Shown here piece after piece: positions 7,616-14,060 of a stretch of 15,715 bases of DNA. The stretch lies in NCBI GenBank assembly GCA_002425405.1, contig DIME01000123.1, forward strand, positions 1 through 15,715. The letters run 5' to 3'. The notes below the pieces were generated by a model that was not told the origin of the DNA, searched no databases, and saw only the letters and a program-made list of their open reading frames with translations. A program made the position numbers and the translations under genes. Each line of letters starts with the position of its first letter. Position 1 is the stretch's first letter. This DNA is from Candidatus Accumulibacter vicinus (GTDB taxonomy: Bacteria; Pseudomonadota; Gammaproteobacteria; Burkholderiales; Rhodocyclaceae).

Positions 7616-9408
7616 GGCTGCGCTATCTGCACCTGCGCCATTACCCGCCGATCAAGGACCTGGCGGTGGGTTTCGCCAGCGGATCGCCGTTGCAGCGCGA
7701 GTGCGCCATCCGGTTTGTCGTCGGCGTGAACGGCAGCGGCAAGTCCAACCTGCTGCGCGCGGTGGCCGAGGTATTCCTGGCGTTGGCCGACGAGCGGCTG
7801 CCGCCGTTCCCGGTCAATCTGATCTACGAGTTGGGCCGCCGTGGCAGGCCGGATCATTACACGTTGGTGGTCGACTGCCCCGGTACCAGGAGCGAGGCCA
7901 GCCTGTGGGTATCCGAAGGTTTCCATTGGCCCGATGACACTTCAGCCGAGCGCTTCGAAGATGCCATCAACCTGATGCGCTCCAGCCCGGACCCTGCTCC
8001 AGATGGCTTTACGCCGTTGATCAGGCAGGGTTTCTGGCCGCAGAGTGCCGGCGTTGCCTTGCCAAAGGCCGTCCTGGCCTATACCACCGGCGATCTGCGG
8101 CCGTGGCGCTCGATCTGGCACAGCCACCACGATGCCTCGGGCTTCGACTCGGGCACCGCCGAGGATATCTACGATCCCGCCAGCGAACGGCCGGTCGGCT
8201 GGACAGATGCCCAGGAAGCCATGCTTCCGACTGGCGAGCAAGAGGAAGTCTCAGCGCTTGGGCAGGATGAGGCCACCTCGGTGACAACCTTGCCGTCTGC
8301 CCTGTTCCGACGCCCCATCCTGTTGAATCCGATCTTGCTCAAGTGCGCCCTGCTGGCCGTAGCGCTGCCGGAGGCATTCGTGGCAACGGCGGACTATCCA
8401 CGAAGCGCTGAAGGGGATGCTCTGATTGGTGGCGCCTACAGCATTTCGCCACTGCAAGCCCTGCTGGAGCGCGGCGGCTGGCATCACCTGGTGTCGGTGG
8501 CCTTCCGTTGTCGTCTGCAAGCCAGGTCCTGGAGCCGGGTCTTGCGCGAGACGGCGCACGACTGGCTGTTGTGTGCCGTCGAGGTGATTGGCGAGCCACA
8601 CCCCACCGAATCGCGTCGTACACTGTACTTTGACCTCAAAGGGCCATTCGGCGGCCAGGATGCGCCAACGTTGATGCCCAACGACGGCTTGAGCATCAGC
8701 ACGATGCAAGGCGAAGCACTGTGGTCGCTGCTTGGCGGGCATGACGCAACGGCTTTTGAGCGGTTTGCCAGACTGGCGGATCTGCATCAGGCCGGACTGT
8801 TTGACGATGTCGAGCTGCGCTTGCGGCGACAAGCGAAAGTTGGTTCCGATACCAGCCCGAGCGCGCAAGACCAGGATGCTGGCGTGTTGCGCTACGAGGA
8901 ACTGTCGGATGGCGAGCAGATGCTGTTGGGGAGAATGGCCCTGTTCCATCTGCTGAAAGGCCAACAGGATGCGCTGCTGCTGCTCGACGAACCGGAAACG
9001 CATTTCAACGACAAGTGGAAACGCGAGATCATCAACATCATCGATGACGCGATTGGCAATACCGCCAACGATGTGTTGATCTCCACACACTCGGCCATCG
9101 TGCTCTCCGACGTGTTCAACGACGAGATCGTGATGGTCGAGAAAACGCCGGACGGATCAAGCGTACGCTCGGTGGACCAACAGACCTTCGCCACCGACCC
9201 GAGCGCCTTGATGATGACCGTCTTCGAGGCCGACGACAGCATCGGCAAGCGGGCGCAAGAGTTCATCGAGGGCAGGCTGCGGCAGGCGACGGGCACGCCT
9301 GCCGACATTCAACAACTGGAACAGCTGATCGCACGAATGGGCTCGGGTTTCTACCGCAGCGAGTTGCGCACCCTGCTGAATACCTGGCGCGGCGACGGCA
9401 ATGCTTAG
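7612..9408 (+). CDS. Restriction-system-associated AAA/ABC-type ATPase (Septu PtuA-like?)
   Basis: A 598-residue SMC/RecF-like P-loop ATPase. Walker A is GVNGSGKS (38-45, K44). An ABC-like signature SDGEQ lies at 432-436, Walker B is LLLLDEPE (D459, E460) and the H-loop is ISTHS (490-494), so the ATP site looks complete. About 380 residues between Walker A and the signature form the insert expected in this class. It matches my knowledge of the AAA ATPases annotated as associated with restriction systems. The start ATG overlaps the hsdS stop (ATGA), with a GGAGAGG at 7598-7604. The end overlaps the HNH gene by 8 bp, so the two are probably co-translated. An ATPase followed by an HNH nuclease resembles Septu (PtuA/PtuB); that functional analogy is inference. 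It could instead assist the Type I complex. Confidence 0.85.
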   Translation: MRLRYLHLRHYPPIKDLAVGFASGSPLQRECAIRFVVGVNGSGKSNLLRAVAEVFLALADERLPPFPVNLIYELGRRGRPDHYTLVVDCPGTRSEASLWVSEGFHWPDDTSAERFEDAINLMRSSPDPAPDGFTPLIRQGFWPQSAGVALPKAVLAYTTGDLRPWRSIWHSHHDASGFDSGTAEDIYDPASERPVGWTDAQEAMLPTGEQEEVSALGQDEATSVTTLPSALFRRPILLNPILLKCALLAVALPEAFVATADYPRSAEGDALIGGAYSISPLQALLERGGWHHLVSVAFRCRLQARSWSRVLRETAHDWLLCAVEVIGEPHPTESRRTLYFDLKGPFGGQDAPTLMPNDGLSISTMQGEALWSLLGGHDATAFERFARLADLHQAGLFDDVELRLRRQAKVGSDTSPSAQDQDAGVLRYEELSDGEQMLLGRMALFHLLKGQQDALLLLDEPETHFNDKWKREIINIIDDAIGNTANDVLISTHSAIVLSDVFNDEIVMVEKTPDGSSVRSVDQQTFATDPSALMMTVFEADDSIGKRAQEFIEGRLRQATGTPADIQQLEQLIARMGSGFYRSELRTLLNTWRGDGNA

Positions 9409-10504
9409 GCCAATCGTGCAGCCCTTTTGCGGCGCTGCGCTGCATGCCTGTCGCCGCCTGCAAGAGCAGTTGCTGGCCTGGCTGTGCGATCCGGCAGTGA
9501 GCGCTGGCGAGATTACGCAGGCCAACCTGCGGCCCGGACGTGTGCCGACGCAGATTGAAGCGGATTGGCTGTGGCACTTCTTGCAGAAGGCCGATGGCGG
9601 TCGAACACTCCTGGACAGGGCACTGGTGATTGCGGGGATGTCCCTCGCCGAGAAGGCCACCTTGCGCACCTGGGGACAGGCAGTCGCGGCGCTTGCTTTC
9701 CAGTTCCAGCCGAACCCGCCGGCCTGGCCACGGAGCAAGCCGAAAATCCCGGACGCCGCCTGGCAGGCCTTCAGGGAACTGATGGAAGCCTTCTACCGGA
9801 AAGGCCTACGCAGCGGCTTGCCCTACGCGGCAAACGGTACGCCGGTGAGCAGCGGCGGAATGACCTATGCAGGGTTTCTACGGGCGTTTCGAGCTGCACA
9901 CCAACTGAACCCTGTCGCCCACGCCAGAGAAGTGTGTGTTCTATGCGGCGGGCCACTCGGTCAGACGCCTGAAGTGGACCACTGGATCGCCGTGAGTGCC
10001 TTTCCGCTGTTGAGCGTGTGCGCAGACAACCTCCTGCCGATTTGCGGCGAGTGCAATTCAACGTCAAACAAAGGTGATCAACCGGTGCACACGCAAGGGG
10101 TTTTTGATGACTGGTTCCACCCGTACCTGCGTCCGGGACACGGCGCCTTGCATCTCGACTATGTGCTGCAAACGCAGTCGATCACCTGCGCGGCTACCGA
10201 TGCCGCGGACACGGCAAGGGTGACCAACCTTGACAAGTTGCTGAACCTGGCAAGCCGGTGGACCCGCGAGTTCAAGGCCGAGTACGCGAAGCAGCAGAGC
10301 GTGCTGATTGGCCGCGAGAGGCGTCGGATAGCTCGTGGTCAGGCAGAACACACGCAGGCGGAAATCCGGGCACATCTGCTGACTGTGCAGGACGAGCTTG
10401 TAGCCACGGAGCCGTTCCACGAAGTGCATCGAGTTTTGTGCGCAGCCATGCTCGAACAGTCCAGAGTGGCAGCTTGGCAAACCGAGTTGGGCTTGGTCAC
10501 ATGA
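9401..10504 (+). CDS. HNH endonuclease family protein, partner of the ATPase
   Basis: A 367-residue protein with an HNH (beta-beta-alpha metal) nuclease core: zinc knuckle C179xxC182 and C215xxC218, D193-H194 (EVDHW) as the metal/general-base pair, then N210-L-L-P-I-C and N219 with N223-K224. All core residues are present, so it is predicted to cut nucleic acid. Residues 1-170 form a mostly helical region that I do not recognise, and residues 230-367 are also unassigned. The ATG at 9401 lies inside the end of the ATPase gene (8 bp overlap) with no clear ribosome binding site, suggesting translational coupling. The overlap ties it to the ATPase as an effector, as PtuB is to PtuA. The substrate (phage DNA, tRNA or other) cannot be read from the sequence. 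Confidence 0.85.
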   Translation: MLRPIVQPFCGAALHACRRLQEQLLAWLCDPAVSAGEITQANLRPGRVPTQIEADWLWHFLQKADGGRTLLDRALVIAGMSLAEKATLRTWGQAVAALAFQFQPNPPAWPRSKPKIPDAAWQAFRELMEAFYRKGLRSGLPYAANGTPVSSGGMTYAGFLRAFRAAHQLNPVAHAREVCVLCGGPLGQTPEVDHWIAVSAFPLLSVCADNLLPICGECNSTSNKGDQPVHTQGVFDDWFHPYLRPGHGALHLDYVLQTQSITCAATDAADTARVTNLDKLLNLASRWTREFKAEYAKQQSVLIGRERRRIARGQAEHTQAEIRAHLLTVQDELVATEPFHEVHRVLCAAMLEQSRVAAWQTELGLVT

Positions 10505-10510
10505 ACCAAG

Positions 10511-10516
10511 AAGGAG
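10511..10516 (+). promoter_or_regulatory. Ribosome binding site deciding the start of the second ATPase
   Basis: A strong AAGGAG stands 5 nt before ATG 10522. It favours that start over the ATG at 10501, which overlaps the HNH stop, and over any start further upstream inside the HNH gene. Confidence 0.7.
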
Positions 10517-10521
10517 CAGGA

Positions 10522-11727
10522 ATGATTGATCCGGTTTTTCTCACGCGTGTGGTCCTGCGCAACTACAAGAGCATTGGCTACTGCAACGTCCGCCTCAACC
10601 CGCTCACCTATCTGGTGGGGGCCAATGGATCGGGCAAGAGCAATTTCCTGGACGCCCTGCACCTCGTACGGGACGCTCTGGCCGGTTCTCTCGACAATGC
10701 ACTGAACGAACGTGGCGGATTGAACGAGGTACGGCGGCGCTCCAGTGGTCACCCGACGAACTTCGGCATCCGGCTGGAGTTCGCGTTGAGCAACGGGCAA
10801 GCCGGCCACTACGCTTTCAATATCGGCGCGCTGGCGGGCCGCGGCTACGAGGTACAAAGCGAGGAGTGCGTACTGGGCAGTGTCGGCAAGGGTCCGTTTT
10901 TCCGTATCGAACGCGGCAACCTCAAGGCGAGCAGCGAGACGACCTTTCCAGCGGTAACCGCCGATCGTCTGGCGCTGGTGGCCGCGTCGGGCATGGCGGT
11001 CTTTCGCCCGGTGTTCGATGCCCTGACAGCGATGGGTTTCTACAACCTGAATCCGAAGTTGATGCGCGAGCTGCAGAAGCCGCAGGAGGGGCGCTTGCTC
11101 AAGCCCGTGGGGGAAAACATCGCGAGCGTGATCGGACATCTGGAACGGGTCGCTGCTGACAGGTTGGAGATCATCCAGGAATATCTTCAGACGGTCGCGC
11201 CGATGGTTCACGGCGTCGAGCGCAAGCCGATCGGGCCGATGGAAACCCTGGAGTTCCGCCAGGACATGGCTGGGGCAAAACATCCGTGGCGATTTCCGGC
11301 GCAGAACATGTCCGACGGTACGCTGCGAGCGCTCGGTGTGTTGACGGCGCTGTTCCAGGGAAACCGGGATTACGCGCCATCGCTGGTGGGTATCGAGGAA
11401 CCCGAAACGGCGCTCCACCCGGCCGCCAGTGCGGCCTTGCGCGAGGCGCTGGCGCGCGCCTCGAAAGACACCCAGGTCATCGTTACCAGTCACAGCCCGG
11501 ACCTGCTCGACGATCTGTCCTTGAGTGCCGACGCCTTGCTGGCAGTGGTTTCCGAGGGCGGCGAGACGCGGATTGCACCGTTGGACGAAGCCGCGCGCAT
11601 GGCCATGCGCGACCAGCTTTTTTCGGCCGGAGAACTCCTGCGCCTGAATCAACTGGCGCCTGATCGGGCGGTGCTTGCGGCCCAGGCACAGGAACAGGCC
11701 GATCTGTTTGGCGAGGTCGAGCCGTGA
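10522..11727 (+). CDS. AAA_21 / OLD-like ATPase
   Basis: A 401-residue RecF/OLD-type ATPase. It opens with VLRNYKSIG, then Walker A GANGSGKS (33-40, K39). The signature-like SDGT lies at 264-267, Walker B is GIEEPET with catalytic E293, ALHP follows at 297-300, and the H-loop is VTSHSPD (321-327). The ATPase head is complete, but no C-terminal Toprim domain follows; that domain appears to be supplied by the next gene, which overlaps by 4 bp (GTGA). The reading frame is open upstream to 10258 but overlaps the HNH gene; AAGGAG before ATG 10522 fixes the start, and MIDPVFLTRV fits the family. Such ATPases commonly act as phage sensors controlling a nuclease partner (PARIS, AbiL, OLD). That role is inferred here. 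Confidence 0.85.
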   Translation: MIDPVFLTRVVLRNYKSIGYCNVRLNPLTYLVGANGSGKSNFLDALHLVRDALAGSLDNALNERGGLNEVRRRSSGHPTNFGIRLEFALSNGQAGHYAFNIGALAGRGYEVQSEECVLGSVGKGPFFRIERGNLKASSETTFPAVTADRLALVAASGMAVFRPVFDALTAMGFYNLNPKLMRELQKPQEGRLLKPVGENIASVIGHLERVAADRLEIIQEYLQTVAPMVHGVERKPIGPMETLEFRQDMAGAKHPWRFPAQNMSDGTLRALGVLTALFQGNRDYAPSLVGIEEPETALHPAASAALREALARASKDTQVIVTSHSPDLLDDLSLSADALLAVVSEGGETRIAPLDEAARMAMRDQLFSAGELLRLNQLAPDRAVLAAQAQEQADLFGEVEP

Positions 11728-12314
11728 TTGCAGTCGCCGCGATCGTCGAGGGCGCCGGCGAGGTGGTCGCGCTGCCAATTCTGCTGCGACGGATCAACAC
11801 CTGGCGCACTCCGGATGTCCATTTGCAGGCGCTACCGCCGATTCGCGTTCATCGGGATCGATTCCTGAATCGGCAAGATGAGTTCCGCCGGCACTTGCTG
11901 CTGGCAGCCGCCAAGTGTGGCGAACAAGGCTGGATTCTCGTGCTGCTCGACGCCGATGATGACTGTCCGGCTGAGTTGGGAAAACAGATTCTCGAGCGAG
12001 CAACTGCATACGTTCCGCACCGCCGGGTGTCGGTCGTGCTCGCCAACAGGGAATACGAAGCCTGGTTCATCGCCGCGGCTGAATCGCTCGATGGCCAACG
12101 CGGTTTCGCATTCAAGCCTGCTGAAGCGATTGATGCCGAAGGTCCGCGCAACGCCAAGGGGTGGATCACGGCGCACATGTGCGGCGGCAGTTACGGGGAA
12201 ACGACCGACCAGCCGGCTTTTTCGGCGCGCATGGACCTGCAGCAGGCGTTCGCCCGCAGCCGATCTTTTCGCAAGCTTTGCAGCGAGTGGACAAGGCAGA
12301 TGGCCTTTGCATGA
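11724..12314 (+). CDS. DUF4276 family protein, Toprim-like putative effector
   Basis: A 196-residue protein of the DUF4276 type, whose fold is considered Toprim-related. Visible hallmarks are IVEGAGE near the N-terminus (E9 and E13) and LLDADDDCP (D76, D78, D79, D80), which together would bind a metal. NREYEAWFIA and DQPAFSARMDL with SRSFRKL also occur, as is usual in the family. The GTG start lies within the stop of the ATPase gene (GTGA), with GAGG at 11713-11716 some 7 nt upstream. This tight coupling implies a stoichiometric pair: an OLD-like protein split into ATPase and Toprim parts. It may be a nuclease released or activated by the ATPase, by analogy with PARIS AriA/AriB. Its activity is unproven. 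It is the last gene of the operon; the atpG repeat begins 4 nt later. Confidence 0.82.
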   Translation: MIAVAAIVEGAGEVVALPILLRRINTWRTPDVHLQALPPIRVHRDRFLNRQDEFRRHLLLAAAKCGEQGWILVLLDADDDCPAELGKQILERATAYVPHRRVSVVLANREYEAWFIAAAESLDGQRGFAFKPAEAIDAEGPRNAKGWITAHMCGGSYGETTDQPAFSARMDLQQAFARSRSFRKLCSEWTRQMAFA

Positions 12315-12318
12315 GCAG

Positions 12319-12385
12319 GGTTGCGGGAGGCGGGCGATGAGCCGCCGGCGTGAGATCGTCAGGCGGCTGGACGCCCTGTCCGATA
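12319..12385. repeat. Inner direct repeat, right copy (atpA/atpG junction)
   Basis: Right partner of 591-657 (61 of 67 identical, 11,728 bp apart, same orientation). It begins with the last 18 nt before the atpG start and runs through codon 16. Beyond 12385 this copy continues as genuine atpG, whereas the left copy breaks off. Confidence 0.92.
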
Positions 12386-12474
12386 TCGGCGGCATCCTGT
12401 CGGCGATGAAAGGCCTGGCGCTGATGGAGACCCGCATCCTGCGCGGCTCGCTTGAAGCAACCCGGACCACGGTA
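12337..12474 (+). pseudogene. 5' fragment of N-type ATPase gamma subunit gene (atpG), right
   Basis: ATG at 12337 reads MSRRREIVRRLDALSDIGG, then AMKGLALMETRILRG, the conserved N-terminal helix of the ATP synthase gamma subunit. About 45 codons remain of nearly 300. At about 12470-12475 gamma similarity ends and the sequence continues as the reverse strand of a vanZ gene. It is longer than the left fragment at 609-657 and differs from it at six positions. It cannot yield a working subunit, which needs both terminal helices around the Rossmann domain. It marks the right edge of the defence block. Confidence 0.82.
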
Positions 12475-12897
12475 GTTTGGAACTGCGGAACATCCAGGAC
12501 AGCGCGCCAGGCAACCAGTTCTGCAGGAATTCCATGGCCAGACTCAGCAGGCTGCCGAGCAGTAGCGCGACGAGGGTTGTGGTCCAGCGCCCGCCGGGCA
12601 GTCGGCGTAGCGCCAGCGCCACCAGAAGAAAGCCCAGCGGCACGGCAGGTAGGCAAGAACTTTGACCATCAGGTCGAAAACTGTCCAGTAACGCGGCCAG
12701 GCTGCGTCAATGAACTCCAGTGGCGAGACGCCGAAATCGCGCCAGTTGGCGAATGGATACAGGCTCGCGTAGATGATCAACACGAGGTAAGCCAGCGCCA
12801 GATACCTCGACAGCCTCAACAAACGTGCGGGTGGCGGCGCAGGGAATTCGTCGGCCCTGGCAGGAGCTGAGGGTGACGGTCGCCGAGTTTGCTCCAT
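12475..12897 (-). pseudogene. VanZ-like membrane protein gene, frameshifted and 3'-truncated
   Basis: On the minus strand the ATG at 12897 opens a protein with a first membrane segment (YLALAYLVLIIYASLYPF), then PLEFIDAAWPRYWTVFDLM and KVLAYLP. At about 12640-12646 the frame breaks. The VanZ continuation PLGFLLVALALRR, then LVALLLGSLLSLAMEFLQNW, is read in a frame that a single base change would restore. The 3' end is lost where the atpG fragment begins (about 12475), before the conserved C-terminal part of the family. VanZ-like proteins are small multi-spanning membrane proteins of mostly unknown function. This copy lies downstream of tsaC on the same strand and was probably once part of that gene cluster. 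The frameshift could be a sequencing error, but the truncation is not. Confidence 0.75.
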
Positions 12898-13031
12898 CCA
12901 GTCACCGCCAAGCGTTGAAAATCCGCAATTCTAGCGCCTTGTATGGAAAAAGCGCGATGACAGTCTGGTCCCGGATTTTGCTGGGCCAGTCCGGTTCTAC
13001 CTTCAATTTGCCGATTCCGCTGTATAACTGA

Positions 13032-14060
13032 TCAGGCGCCTGATGCGCCGGCACCGGCTGCCGCCCGCTGCAGACGGTCGGCAACCGCCGCCCAGGCGGG
13101 CGTTGCCGGAATCTCCTCGACGATGATCAGTTCGGCGTCGGCCTGATCCAGTTCACGCAGGGCGGCGTAGAGCGCACTGGCGTAAGCGCGGGGATTGGCC
13201 GGCAAGCGGCGGCAGGCGTATGCTGCCGGCGTGGCGGGCAACCGACTGTGACAGAGTACGGCACAGCGCCGACCCGTGCTCTGCAGAAGGTCGATGACCT
13301 CAACAAGGCGCGCGGGGGGCACCAGGCGCAGTGGCGTCGTTGGCGCGTAATGCGCGGCCAGCGAACCGGAAACCCGCGGGATGCCGCCGTCCGGCGGACG
13401 GGTGACGATCTGCGGCATGACGCCGATGACCATCGCGATCTGTTCGTGCGTGATCCGCCCTGGGCGCAGCAGACGCGGCGGCAGCGACTCACCGGGTGTC
13501 AGATCGAGAATCGTCGACTCGATGCCGACCGGGCAGCGACCGCCGTCGAGGATCAGGGGTACGGCGTCGCCGAGTTCCTCGCGTACATGCGCGGCTGCGG
13601 TCGGGCTGATGCGACCGAAGCGATTGGCCGACGGGGCGGCGATGCCGCACATGCCGGACAGCCCGCCGCCGGCACGGGCATAGGCGCGCAGCAGGTCCAG
13701 TGCCAGGGGGTGCGCCGGCACCCGCAGGCCGACGCTGTCCTGACCGCCGGTGACCACCTTCGGTACCGCCACCGCGCGCTTGAGGATCAGGGTCAGCGGG
13801 CCGGGCCAGAAGGCTTCCGCGAGTTCCCAGGCGGCGCTGGGAATGTCCCGCGCCCAGCGGTCGAGATAGCCGTCAGCCGGCAGGTGTACGATCAGCGGGT
13901 GATCGGCCGGTCGCCGCTTGGCCGCAAAGATCCGGGCGACAGCGACCGGGTTGGCGGCATCGGCACCGAGGCCATAGACCGTCTCGGTCGGAAAGGCAAC
14001 CAGTTCGCCGGCTTGCAGCAGCGCTACGGCACGATCGAGGTCGTTTTTTTCAGGGTGCAT
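13032..14060 (-). CDS. tsaC: L-threonylcarbamoyladenylate synthase (Sua5 type)
   Basis: A 342-residue enzyme that makes threonylcarbamoyl-AMP from threonine, bicarbonate and ATP, the first step of the universal t6A37 tRNA modification. The YrdC domain (about 5-195) shows PTETVYGLG (24-32), KRRPADHPL (48-56) and APSANRFGRISPT. The remaining 140 or so residues form the Sua5-type C-terminal domain, linked to the core by the usual proline- and glycine-rich stretch. The frame is open further upstream, but MHPEKNDLDRA at 14060 fits the family and overlaps the purK stop by only 11 bp. Residues from about 76 onward are duplicated at the left end of the window. The gene itself looks intact and is presumably essential. 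Confidence 0.92.
   Translation of the reverse strand: MHPEKNDLDRAVALLQAGELVAFPTETVYGLGADAANPVAVARIFAAKRRPADHPLIVHLPADGYLDRWARDIPSAAWELAEAFWPGPLTLILKRAVAVPKVVTGGQDSVGLRVPAHPLALDLLRAYARAGGGLSGMCGIAAPSANRFGRISPTAAAHVREELGDAVPLILDGGRCPVGIESTILDLTPGESLPPRLLRPGRITHEQIAMVIGVMPQIVTRPPDGGIPRVSGSLAAHYAPTTPLRLVPPARLVEVIDLLQSTGRRCAVLCHSRLPATPAAYACRRLPANPRAYASALYAALRELDQADAELIIVEEIPATPAWAAVADRLQRAAAGAGASGA
13712..13833. repeat. Outer direct repeat, right copy (inside intact tsaC)
   Basis: Partner of 1-122. It covers about codons 76-116 of tsaC. Homology beyond 13833 (towards the tsaC start) is absent on the left side. Towards lower coordinates the partner runs off the window. Confidence 0.93.

Noticed and set aside
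10258..10521. Longer N-terminus for the second ATPase (open frame starts at 10258)
   Set aside because: This part overlaps the HNH gene in another frame and lacks any domain. AAGGAG at 10511-10516 and the family-typical start at 10522 fit better.
10339..11778. Long open frame of 479 codons on the minus strand opposite the second ATPase
   Set aside because: The plus strand there encodes a complete ATPase with all motifs in order. Long antisense frames are expected in GC-rich coding DNA, and the product shows no recognisable domain. The same applies to 1480-2328, 4245-5252 and 8251-9090 on the minus strand.
11878..12870. 330-residue plus-strand open frame overlapping the DUF4276 gene and running into vanZ antisense
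   Set aside because: Only codons from 12337 to about 12474 resemble a protein (ATPase gamma). The rest is DUF4276 out of frame and the reverse strand of vanZ.
13031..13044. Perfect 14-bp palindrome at the tsaC stop codon
   Set aside because: It has no loop for a hairpin and no T-tract, and about one such palindrome is expected by chance in a window of this size.
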